Positions 1 to 5,634 of a stretch of DNA of 6,266 bases are shown here, piece by piece. The notes beneath the pieces are model-generated. The model was not told the origin of the DNA, ran no database searches, and was given only the letters and a program-made list of their open reading frames with translations. The DNA lies in the NCBI GenBank assembly GCA_946479055.1, contig CAMLEX010000313.1, positions 1-6,266 of the forward strand. The letters run 5' to 3'. This stretch comes from an uncultured Bacteroidota bacterium. Lineage in GTDB: Bacteria; Bacteroidota; Bacteroidia; Chitinophagales; Chitinophagaceae. A program made the translations under genes and the position numbers. Numbering within the stretch: position 1 is the stretch's first letter; every line of letters starts with the position of its first letter.

Positions 1-2082
1 AATTAGACCCGGTGCTGTTAATCCTACCTGTGCATTCATGTTGGCTCCGTCCATATATACCTGGCCACCGTATTGATGAATGATAGCTGTAATTTCTTTT
101 ACCGTTTCTTCATATACGCCATAGGTACTTGGATAAGTGATCATGATGCCGGAAAGATTCGCACTGTGTTGTTGTGCTTTTGCTTTCAGATCCTCTACAT
201 CAATATAACCATTTTCCAATGCTTTTATTACCACTACTTTCATGCCTGCCATTACAGCAGATGCAGGATTAGTGCCATGTGCAGAAATAGGAATGAGCAT
301 TACATTGCGATGATGATCGCCGCGGCTTTCATGATATCTTTTAATTGTTAATAAACCGGCATATTCACCCTGGGCTCCACTGTTGGGTTGCAAACTGCAT
401 GCGTCGAATGCTGTTATTTCACAAAGGTATTTGCTCAGTTCATCAACGATGTATTGATAACCTGCTGTCTGATCTTTGGGAGCAAAGGGATGGATCTTAC
501 TCCAATGGGCCCAGCTTAATGGCATCATTTCAGAAGCTGCATTTAATTTCATTGTACAACTTCCCAAAGAGATCATTGAAGTATTCAGGGAAAGATCTTT
601 ATTCTCCAGCGATTTGATATAACGCATCATCTGGCTCTCACTGCGATGTGTATTGAAAACGGGGTGTGTTAAAAACGCTGAATTACGTGTCAATGAAGCC
701 GGGATATGTTGCAGATCATCATCCTGGTAAATATCAAAAGCTACGGGATCTTTATCATTTTCAAAACAATTAATAAGATCATAGAGATCTTCTGTGCCTG
801 TTGTTTCATCGAGCGATATCCCAATATGTTTGTCATCGATATAACGGAGGTTGATATGCTGACGTTCCGCCTTTGCTTTGATAGCAGTCAATTCATCGGT
901 TTTTACAACAATAGTATCAAAGAAATTTTGCGATACCAGTTCAAAACCTCTTTGTTCAATAGCTTCAGCAACTGTTTGTGTAAGAATGACTATTCTTTTG
1001 GCGATATTCTTTAAGCCTTCAGCGCCATGAAAAACTGCGTACATCGCAGCCATATTGGCCAGCAATGCCTGTGCCGTACAAATATTGGAAGTCGCTTTTT
1101 CCCGTTTGATATGTTGCTCTCTTGTTTGCAATGCCATACGTAATGCACGGTTGCCCTGTGCATCAATGCTTACACCGATGATGCGGCCGGGAATATTTCT
1201 TTTAAAATCATCTTTGGCAGAAAAGAAAGCTGCATGCGGCCCACCGTAACCGAGGGGTACGCCAAAACGTTGTGCGGAACCAACAGCTACATCGGCACCC
1301 AGTTCACCAGGAGGCGTTAATAATGTTAAGGCAAGAAGATCAGTTGCCATGGCCACGTAGGCTCCTGCAGCATGCACTTTTGTAATGAACTCGCGATAAT
1401 CTTCTACTGACCCTTTATCATTCGGGTATTGAACAATAGCTCCAAAATAAGAAGAATCAATTGCTGCTTTTTTATAATCTCCTTCTACAATTTCAATTCC
1501 GACCGGGATAGCCCTTGTTACCAATACATCTTTTGTTTGAGGGAATATTTCTTTATCCACAAAAAACTTAGGTCGCTCTATATGATCCTGCTTGTTGAGT
1601 GAATTAAAGAACATGGTCATAGCTTCAGCGGCTGCAGTTGCTTCATCCAGCAGGGAAGCATTCGCTATAGGTAACCTTGTAAGGTCACTTACCATGGTTT
1701 GAAAATTCAACAAGCTTTCTAAACGGCCCTGTGAAATTTCAGCCTGGTAAGGTGTGTATTGTGTGTACCAACCCGGGTTTTCAAAAACATTTCTCAATAT
1801 TACAGAAGGGGTAATCGTGTCGTAATATCCCTGCCCGATATAGGTGGCGAAAATTTTATTTTTTAATGAAACTTCTTTAATATGCTTCAGGTATTCATGC
1901 TCACTCATTGCCGCCGGAATATTCAGTTCATGATTCATCCGGATAGAAGCAGGAACAGTTTTGCTGACCAATTCACTAAGACTGCTAACTCCGATCTTTT
2001 TCAGCATGGCTTTCGTGTCAGTTTCATTGGGTCCGATGTGGCGGGGAATAAATTCGTTGGATTGTTGTTCGAAGATGGTCAT
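1..2082 (-). CDS. gcvP: Glycine dehydrogenase (decarboxylating), glycine cleavage system P-protein; N-terminal 694 residues, cut by window start
   Basis: My translation of the minus strand from the ATG at 2082-2080 is open to base 1, giving 694 in-frame codons. P-protein is a cytoplasmic PLP enzyme that decarboxylates glycine and passes the aminomethyl group to the lipoyl arm of GcvH. The N-terminal GDC-P pattern (FIPRHIGP near residue 10) is present, followed by EISQGRLESLLNFQTMV, a GELGADVAVGSAQRFG stretch, LGSCTMKLN (Cys509), SAHGTNPAS (His602) and DGANMNAQVG (Asp678). Both halves of the protein lie on one chain, so this is the fused form (about 950-960 residues in the family), not split gcvPA/gcvPB. 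The PLP lysine of the family motif HLNLHK would fall near residue 705, just outside the window. No frameshift or internal stop was seen. The ATG is preceded by an A/T-rich stretch without Shine-Dalgarno. No gcvT or gcvH is adjacent on the visible side. The identification is firm. Confidence 0.97.
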   Translation of the reverse strand, partial: MTIFEQQSNEFIPRHIGPNETDTKAMLKKIGVSSLSELVSKTVPASIRMNHELNIPAAMSEHEYLKHIKEVSLKNKIFATYIGQGYYDTITPSVILRNVFENPGWYTQYTPYQAEISQGRLESLLNFQTMVSDLTRLPIANASLLDEATAAAEAMTMFFNSLNKQDHIERPKFFVDKEIFPQTKDVLVTRAIPVGIEIVEGDYKKAAIDSSYFGAIVQYPNDKGSVEDYREFITKVHAAGAYVAMATDLLALTLLTPPGELGADVAVGSAQRFGVPLGYGGPHAAFFSAKDDFKRNIPGRIIGVSIDAQGNRALRMALQTREQHIKREKATSNICTAQALLANMAAMYAVFHGAEGLKNIAKRIVILTQTVAEAIEQRGFELVSQNFFDTIVVKTDELTAIKAKAERQHINLRYIDDKHIGISLDETTGTEDLYDLINCFENDKDPVAFDIYQDDDLQHIPASLTRNSAFLTHPVFNTHRSESQMMRYIKSLENKDLSLNTSMISLGSCTMKLNAASEMMPLSWAHWSKIHPFAPKDQTAGYQYIVDELSKYLCEITAFDACSLQPNSGAQGEYAGLLTIKRYHESRGDHHRNVMLIPISAHGTNPASAVMAGMKVVVIKALENGYIDVEDLKAKAQQHSANLSGIMITYPSTYGVYEETVKEITAIIHQYGGQVYMDGANMNAQVGLTAPGLI

Positions 2083-2091
2083 TGTAATAAA

Positions 2092-2130
2092 GTCATTTAG
2101 TCAATTATGTCAAATTGGTCAAAATTGTCA
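2092..2130. repeat. Five-copy GTCA-based repeat with 9-bp period upstream of gcvP
   Basis: GTCA followed by an A/T-rich tail recurs at 2092, 2100, 2109, 2118 and 2127, a spacing of 8, 9, 9 and 9 bp. Read toward gcvP, the units are TTGAC-like. The array begins 10 bases upstream of the gcvP start codon. It would lie in the mRNA leader if transcription starts from the -7 motif at 2204-2211. It is imperfect: only GTCA is fully conserved. It may be a degenerate tandem repeat or a set of binding half-sites spaced just under one helical turn. Confidence 0.6.
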
Positions 2131-2144
2131 TAAGAACTGACCAA
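2115..2144. repeat. Inverted repeat TTGGTCA-N16-TGACCAA in the gcvP-ykgJ gap
   Basis: The arm TTGGTCA at 2115-2121 is exactly complementary to TGACCAA at 2138-2144, with 16 bases between. The left arm is one unit of the 9-bp GTCA array, and the right arm adds an inverted copy of the same half-site. It could be an operator for a dimeric regulator of gcvP or a weak leader hairpin. With a 7-bp arm in A/T-rich DNA, chance is also possible. Confidence 0.35.
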
Positions 2145-2203
2145 ATCAATGTATTTGGGATTGAGTGCTATGACTTATTTGATTTTCTTATTTAAAAACG
2201 GGG

Positions 2204-2211
2204 CAAAGTTA
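2204..2211 (-). promoter_or_regulatory. Putative -7 promoter element for gcvP (TAACTTTG)
   Basis: The minus strand reads TAACTTTG, an exact match to the Bacteroidota -7 consensus TAnnTTTG, and is followed by GCCCCG. It lies about 120 bases upstream of the gcvP ATG, so the leader would be long and include the 9-bp GTCA array. No TTTG was found at the expected -33 spacing of about 19 bases, so support comes from the -7 motif and its position only. Confidence 0.45.
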
Positions 2212-2322
2212 CGGGAGGACGGGGATAAAAAAAGGACGTTATTAAACTGTGGACAACCGGTTGTTATTCTGTTTTGTATTGTCAAAATATCTATTCAGGC
2301 CAGCATCAAGCCCGAATTGGCG

Positions 2323-2330
2323 TTACTTTG
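2323..2330 (+). promoter_or_regulatory. Putative -7 promoter element for the YkgJ-family gene (TTACTTTG)
   Basis: TTACTTTG matches TAnnTTTG at five of six fixed positions and sits four bases before the chosen ATG at 2335. If it works as a -7 element, transcription would start at or within a few bases of the ATG, giving a leaderless or nearly leaderless message. That placement also favours the 2335 start over in-frame starts further upstream. No -33 TTTG was found. Confidence 0.4.
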
Positions 2331-2334
2331 CAGT

Positions 2335-2820
2335 ATGAGTGATCAGTTATTGAAAAATTGGCAAAAAAAATCGGGTGAGCGGCAGAAACTGTATAAACAA
2401 TACCTGCACCGGGCTAATAAGAACACGGTGCTCAGGCAATTACCTGATTTACATGAGGAAGCTTTTTCAAAAGTTGATTGTCTTCAGTGTGCCAATTGTT
2501 GCAAAAACTATTCTCCCCGCTTTAAAACAACAGATGTTAAAAGAATCGCCAAACACCTGCAGATGAAAGAAAGTGCATTTATTGATGCTTATCTGAAAGT
2601 TGACGAAGAAGGGGATTTTGTCGCAAACACAAAACCCTGCCCATTTTTAGGTGCTGATAATTTTTGCAGTATCTATGATCAGCGGCCTTCCGATTGTCAA
2701 CGCTTTCCCTATACGGATGAAGATGTGATCTATAAACGGCAGCAACTAACGCTAAAAAATTCTACTTTTTGCCCGATCACATATTATGTATTGGAAAAAC
2801 TGATGCAGGCCGGTAAATGA
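2335..2820 (+). CDS. YkgJ-family cysteine-cluster protein (putative zinc/iron-binding), 161 residues
   Basis: The protein carries eight cysteines in the YkgJ/UPF0153 pattern: a CxxCxxCC cluster (Cys49, 52, 55, 56) followed by PCPFL (Cys102), FCSIY (Cys111), RPSDCQRFP (Cys121) and FCPI (Cys146). Family members are thought to chelate a zinc or iron ion or cluster, but no general biochemical role is established and I do not assign one. It has no signal peptide or membrane segment, so it is probably cytoplasmic. The frame stays open upstream to an ATG at 2149. I chose the ATG at 2335 because the upstream 62 codons read as an unrelated, low-similarity extension, and because MSDQLLKNWQ looks like a normal family N-terminus. 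A TTACTTTG motif lies just before it. The gene diverges from gcvP (252-bp gap) and converges on the MFS gene (61-bp gap), so it is probably monocistronic. Confidence 0.88.
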   Translation: MSDQLLKNWQKKSGERQKLYKQYLHRANKNTVLRQLPDLHEEAFSKVDCLQCANCCKNYSPRFKTTDVKRIAKHLQMKESAFIDAYLKVDEEGDFVANTKPCPFLGADNFCSIYDQRPSDCQRFPYTDEDVIYKRQQLTLKNSTFCPITYYVLEKLMQAGK

Positions 2821-2881
2821 TCTTATTGTTATTCGCTGGCTACAAACGATTCCCTGCAACCAGTGGAAGCAAATGCAATGA

Positions 2882-4141
2882 CTAATATTCAAATTTTCGT
2901 AGTGAAGGTGCTTTTATCCAGGTAAAAATTACCACTGCCAATGTCATGCATCCACCAAAAACAACGGATGGTACTACACCCAGCATTCGTGCAGCTAAGC
3001 CACTTTCAAATTGTCCCAGTTCATTACTTGAATTGATAAACATGGAGCTTACACTGCTCACCCGTCCCCGCATATGATCTGGCGTTTTTAATTGCATTAC
3101 CGTTCCCCGAACAACCACGCTGATGCCATCGAGCATGCCGGCGATCATCAATGCAAAAAAGGAGAGTATAAACCATTTTGATAAAGCAAAAAGAATGATA
3201 CAAATGCCAAAACCGGCTACTGCCAACAATAATTTTTTCCCTTGTGCTTTTTTCATCGGTGAAATGGTAAGCAATACCACTACGCAAATAGCACCGATAT
3301 CAATAGCGGCATTGAGCCAGCCAAATCCCATCGGTCCTATGTTTAAAATATCTTTTGCATAAACCGGGACCATGGCTACCGCTCCACCAAACAGCACGGC
3401 GAACATATCCAACGATAAAGCTCCCAGTAATTCTTTTGTTCTGAAAACAAAACGCAAACCTTCCTTCACACTTTCCCAGGTACGTTGTTCACCATTTTTC
3501 GTGTAAGCAGGTTTTGGTTTTAACCTCGTAAGAATAAAAAAGGCGGTGATCATAAGACAACAGATAACCATCAAAGTGCCCATGTTTCCTAACAAAGCGA
3601 TCAAAAAACCGCCCATAGCATGACCTGTTACCGAAGCAGAAAGCCAGCTACCCTGGCTCCAGGTAGTAGCGTTTTGAAGGAATTGACGGGGAACAATGGT
3701 AGCAATTAAAGCGCTGAAACTGGGACCGGCAAAAGAACGGATGATACCCGTGCAAAAAATGACAGCATAGATACAGTAAGTAATATGAAGCTTATTTACA
3801 TTGTCATGGATAAGCGGAGTGGCAAGAAAAAGTAAAAGACCCGCTGCACAGATATAGAAAAAAACACTCTTGAGCAGAAGAATTCTTTTTTCACTGATAT
3901 CAATTACATGACCTGAATACAGGGCCATTGAAAGAGCAGGAATGACTTCCGATAAACCAATAAGTCCTATTGCAAAAGGATCGTGAGTTAGTTCATATAC
4001 CCACCAACCTACAAGAGTACTCATCATGCGGAGTGCCATGATGAAGAAGAACCGTCCCAATACCAGGTTTTTATATTCAGGAATACGTACCGCTGCAAAA
4101 GGATCATTGGTTACCTGTGAAGTCGTTGAATTGTCATCCAT
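2882..4141 (-). CDS. Major facilitator superfamily transporter, MFS_3/EntS-like exporter type, 419 residues
   Basis: This is an integral inner-membrane protein with 10-12 hydrophobic segments. Examples lie roughly at residues 28-48, 56-76, 88-110, 118-136, 176-204, 240-260, 272-293, 303-320, 324-345 and 390-410. A motif-A-like loop GHVIDISEKR (77-86) joins TM2 and TM3; it keeps the Gly and Asp, but Ile82 stands where motif A usually has Arg. The charged segment TPDHMRGRVSSVSSMFINSS (353-372) and the following LGQFESGLAARMLG are characteristic of the MFS_3 group, which includes the enterobactin exporter EntS and macrolide-efflux-like proteins. A central cytoplasmic loop (about 206-235) separates the two six-helix halves. 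Length is normal for the family. The substrate cannot be told from sequence; no siderophore or antibiotic gene is adjacent. Proton-driven export is inferred from the family. The start ATG at 4141 lies 12 bases after a TACCTTTG -7 motif, and there is no Shine-Dalgarno. Confidence 0.9.
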   Translation of the reverse strand: MDDNSTTSQVTNDPFAAVRIPEYKNLVLGRFFFIMALRMMSTLVGWWVYELTHDPFAIGLIGLSEVIPALSMALYSGHVIDISEKRILLLKSVFFYICAAGLLLFLATPLIHDNVNKLHITYCIYAVIFCTGIIRSFAGPSFSALIATIVPRQFLQNATTWSQGSWLSASVTGHAMGGFLIALLGNMGTLMVICCLMITAFFILTRLKPKPAYTKNGEQRTWESVKEGLRFVFRTKELLGALSLDMFAVLFGGAVAMVPVYAKDILNIGPMGFGWLNAAIDIGAICVVVLLTISPMKKAQGKKLLLAVAGFGICIILFALSKWFILSFFALMIAGMLDGISVVVRGTVMQLKTPDHMRGRVSSVSSMFINSSNELGQFESGLAARMLGVVPSVVFGGCMTLAVVIFTWIKAPSLRKFEY

Positions 4142-4153
4142 ATATTAAGGGGA

Positions 4154-4161
4154 CAAAGGTA
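4154..4161 (-). promoter_or_regulatory. Putative -7 promoter element for the MFS gene (TACCTTTG)
   Basis: The minus strand reads TACCTTTG, an exact match to TAnnTTTG, 12 bases upstream of the MFS start codon. The predicted leader is only a few bases long. The -33 region would fall inside the 8-bp repeat array at 4172-4240, which offers many TTTC/TTTG words but no TTTG at exactly 19-base spacing. Confidence 0.55.
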
Positions 4162-4171
4162 AGAGGAGATG

Positions 4172-4240
4172 AATTTGAAAATGAGAAAATGTGCTAATGC
4201 GCAAATGCGAAAATGAAGAAAATGTGCAAATGGGCAAATA
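4172..4240. repeat. Nine-unit degenerate repeat with 8-bp period (AATGnGnA) between the kinase and MFS genes
   Basis: AAT recurs at 4172, 4180, 4188, 4196, 4204, 4212, 4221, 4229 and 4237. The period is therefore exactly 8 bp apart from one 9-bp step. Units resemble AATGTGCA, AATGCGCA, AATGCGAA and AATGAGAA, and read as (T)TTGCACAT-like on the minus strand. The array covers the region just upstream of the MFS -7 motif. It holds no convincing ORF. From memory, similar degenerate 8-mer runs occur between genes in other Bacteroidota genomes; no search was made. Confidence 0.8.
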
Positions 4241-4309
4241 ATCCCTTGAATATAAGAATTGGTGAATGGAATAATGATACCTCGAAAAGCAAGGTTTGTG
4301 AGTTGATCT

Positions 4310-4328
4310 CCTTCCCTTTGGGGGAAGG
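4310..4328. repeat. GC-rich intergenic hairpin downstream of the deoxynucleoside kinase gene
   Basis: CCTTCCC (4310-4316) pairs perfectly with GGGAAGG (4322-4328) around a TTTGG loop, followed on the plus strand by CTGGGATGGGGC. It begins 18 bases past the kinase stop codon on the minus strand. No T-run follows it on that strand, so it is not a standard intrinsic terminator, though it could stabilise the transcript end. The wording resembles the dispersed CTCC...GGGG...GGGATGGGG type intergenic repeats I recall from Bacteroidota; that is recollection, not a search result. Confidence 0.6.
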
Positions 4329-4346
4329 CTGGGATGGGGCCGCTTC

Positions 4347-4979
4347 TTACGGCAGCGTAATATAATGTTGCCCTCCTTCATAATCTTTTTCCAGGGCATC
4401 TGTAATCATTTTCAAATGAGTGCCACTACTCAGAAAATCGGCATTGGTTGCATCTATAAACAAGGTTTTGACATTATGTTGCCTGATATAATTCGTGTAG
4501 GTTTCCTGAATGCTGAGGAGATAGGCGTCAGGTATTTTTTGTTCGTAGGATCGGTTTCTTTTTTTGATATTGGCCTGCAATTTATTTACGGGAGCATGCA
4601 GGTAAATAAGCAGATCAGGTTGTATGAGTTGCTGGTGAATAATATCAAATAACCGTTGGTAAAGCCGGAATTCATCCTCAGGCAAGGTGACTTTGGCAAA
4701 CAATAAGCACTTTGTAAAAAGATAATCAGAGATCGTCAGTTGCTGAAACATATCTTTTTGTTGCAACAATTCTTTCAATTGCTTAAAACGTTCGGCCATG
4801 AAAAACAATTCCAGCGGGAAGGCATACTGATCAGGGTTTTCATAGAATTTGGGAAGAAAAGGATTGTCTGCAAATTCTTCCAGTATCAACCGGGCATTGT
4901 AATGTTTGGATAAAAGATGTGCAAGCGTGGTTTTGCCGGCGCCTATATTTCCTTCTATGGTGATAAAGTGATAGTTCAT
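4347..4979 (-). CDS. Deoxynucleoside kinase (dNK family, P-loop), 210 residues
   Basis: It phosphorylates deoxynucleosides to monophosphates with ATP, the first step of cytoplasmic dNTP salvage. The N-terminus is a Walker A loop GNIGAGKT (residues 10-17) after a beta strand. LEEFADNPFLPKFY (33-46) fits the family position for the catalytic Glu. FPLELFFMAERFKQL (54-68) fits the substrate helix. TISDYLFTK (82-90) lies where DRS-type motifs normally sit. PDLLIYLHAP (121-130) is the expected strand, KKRNRSYEQ (139-147) the arginine-rich LID, and IDATNADFL (175-183) the adenine-side segment. The length is typical. Two usual substrate-pocket residues seem changed (see findings), so the preferred base is unclear. 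In-frame codons upstream of the ATG reach a TAA at 4994-4992, inside the 7-bp repeat, so no longer start is possible. The gene follows folK on the same strand after a 169-bp gap holding its own promoter-like motif. It is probably transcribed alone. Confidence 0.92.
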   Translation of the reverse strand: MNYHFITIEGNIGAGKTTLAHLLSKHYNARLILEEFADNPFLPKFYENPDQYAFPLELFFMAERFKQLKELLQQKDMFQQLTISDYLFTKCLLFAKVTLPEDEFRLYQRLFDIIHQQLIQPDLLIYLHAPVNKLQANIKKRNRSYEQKIPDAYLLSIQETYTNYIRQHNVKTLFIDATNADFLSSGTHLKMITDALEKDYEGGQHYITLP

Positions 4980-4980
4980 G

Positions 4981-5057
4981 TTCGTTGTTCGTTACTCGTT
5001 GCTCGTTGCTCGTTGCTCGTTGCTCGTTGCTCGTTGCTCGTTGCTCGTTGTTCGTTG
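4981..5057. repeat. Eleven-unit 7-bp tandem repeat (CTCGTTG / CAACGAG) abutting the kinase start codon
   Basis: Eleven 7-bp units run without interruption. The first two are TTCGTTG and TTCGTTA, the next eight are perfect CTCGTTG (4995-5050), and the last is TTCGTTG. On the transcribed strand the leader reads as repeated CAACGAG, and the array ends one base before the kinase ATG. A perfect core with divergent ends is what slipped-strand expansion gives. The variant unit at 4988-4994 places an in-frame TAA upstream of the ATG, so changes in copy number would alter leader length but not the protein. Confidence 0.95.
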
Positions 5058-5063
5058 AAACCG

Positions 5064-5071
5064 CAAAGTAA
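5064..5071 (-). promoter_or_regulatory. Putative -7 promoter element for the deoxynucleoside kinase gene (TTACTTTG)
   Basis: The minus strand reads TTACTTTG (five of six fixed positions of TAnnTTTG), followed by CGG. It lies seven bases upstream of the tandem repeat. The predicted message would begin close to the repeat, so the whole array would form the leader. No -33 TTTG lies at the standard spacing. Confidence 0.4.
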
Positions 5072-5108
5072 ATGAAATGAAAGTGTATGGCCTGCCGACC
5101 GAATATAT

Positions 5109-5117
5109 TGTGGATAA
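5109..5117 (-). promoter_or_regulatory. Perfect DnaA-box 9-mer (TTATCCACA) upstream of the kinase gene
   Basis: The minus strand reads TTATCCACA, identical to the strongest E. coli DnaA box. It lies about 40 bases upstream of the putative kinase -7 motif, in an A/T-rich segment. A perfect 9-mer is expected about 0.05 times in a window of this size on both strands, so it is suggestive. A single box is not an origin, and no DnaA-box cluster or replication gene is nearby. Confidence 0.4.
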
Positions 5118-5122
5118 ATCCG

Positions 5123-5134
5123 TATTTTAAAATA
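5123..5134. repeat. 12-bp A/T palindrome TATTTTAAAATA after folK
   Basis: This is a perfect 12-bp self-complementary sequence 15 bases past the folK stop and five bases from the DnaA-box 9-mer. It is too A/T-rich and loopless to act as a strong terminator. It may be a protein site, an easily melted element, or chance in A/T-rich DNA. Confidence 0.3.
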
Positions 5135-5148
5135 ACAGGTGTTTTTGA

Positions 5149-5631
5149 TCATTTGAATCGTGACACAGCCAGTTTATCCGGACATATTGCAAGGAGTTCA
5201 GTGATCGTTTTTTTGAAGACGGGATGAGTGCTCTCGGGTGCTATCTCCGCCAACGGAACAAGAGCAAAACGCCGGTTTTGCAATTCAGGATGCGGAATTT
5301 TCAAAGCAGGGTAATTATATATCTCATCATTGAATAAAAGAATGTCAATATCAATAACACGTGGTCCGTATTTTTCTTTTCTTACCCTGCCGATCTGTTT
5401 TTCTATATAGAGTATTTTCTTCAAAAGCTGGCGGGGAGACAGGCTGGTTTGTATTTCCAGCACCTGGTTCAGGAACGAAGGCTGATCGTTTTTGCCCCAT
5501 GCCGCCGTTTCATAAAGCGATGAAGCGCTGGTAATTTCGCCACATTGCTGACCAATACATTCATTGGCGGTTGCAAGATTTTCTTGTCTGTCACCCATAT
5601 TGCCGCCTGTCAATAAATATGCTTTATTCAT
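5149..5631 (-). CDS. folK: 2-amino-4-hydroxy-6-hydroxymethyldihydropteridine diphosphokinase (HPPK), 160 residues
   Basis: HPPK transfers pyrophosphate from ATP to 6-hydroxymethyl-7,8-dihydropterin, the step before dihydropteroate synthase in folate synthesis, in the cytoplasm. The N-terminus YLLTGGNMGDRQENL (5-19) is the family opening. SSLYETAAWG (37-46) and QPSFLNQVLEIQTSL (50-64) fit the substrate-binding region. GRVRKEKYGPRVIDIDILLFND (81-102) is the HPPK signature, with Asp94 and Asp96 matching the two Mg-binding aspartates of E. coli HPPK (95 and 97). PHPELQNRRFALVPLAEIAPE (113-133) is the conserved C-terminal block. The length equals the E. coli enzyme almost exactly. The start at 5631 is fixed by the family N-terminus. 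It diverges from sppA across 62 bp and lies upstream of the deoxynucleoside kinase on the same strand. A GC-rich hairpin sequence sits three bases before its ATG. Confidence 0.97.
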   Translation of the reverse strand: MNKAYLLTGGNMGDRQENLATANECIGQQCGEITSASSLYETAAWGKNDQPSFLNQVLEIQTSLSPRQLLKKILYIEKQIGRVRKEKYGPRVIDIDILLFNDEIYNYPALKIPHPELQNRRFALVPLAEIAPESTHPVFKKTITELLAICPDKLAVSRFK

Positions 5632-5634
5632 AAT

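Noticed and set aside
73..2100. Several plus-strand open frames of 64-102 codons
   Set aside because: They are all antisense to the well-conserved gcvP frame and show Cys/Ile/Phe-rich composition without family motifs.
2248..2256. Second DnaA-box-like 9-mer, TTGTCCACA on the minus strand
   Set aside because: It has one mismatch to the consensus, and about one such site is expected by chance in a window this size.
2149..2334. N-terminal 62-codon extension of the YkgJ-family protein
   Set aside because: The stretch has no family resemblance, contains the divergent promoter region, and the downstream ATG at 2335 fits both the family N-terminus and a -7 motif.
2083..2334. Glycine riboswitch in the gcvP leader
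   Set aside because: The segment is A/T-rich with short GTCA repeats and shows no paired conserved helices or tandem aptamer-like cores.
2821..2881. Bidirectional terminator between the convergent YkgJ-family and MFS genes
   Set aside because: Only a 4-bp CTGG/CCAG pairing and a distant TGCAGG/CCTGCA pairing were found, with no T-run; not enough for a call.
3024..3362. Overlapping 79- and 87-codon frames inside the MFS gene
   Set aside because: They are shadows of the MFS coding sequence in other frames, without independent motifs.
4145..4399. Open frame of 84 codons on the minus strand overlapping the end of the kinase gene
   Set aside because: It overlaps the kinase C-terminus in another frame and otherwise translates the hairpin and the 8-bp repeat array, giving low-complexity Pro/Ser/His-rich peptide typical of spurious calls.
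4365..4652. Plus-strand 95-codon frame inside the kinase gene
   Set aside because: It is antisense to a conserved kinase frame carrying the LID motif, and has no recognisable domain.
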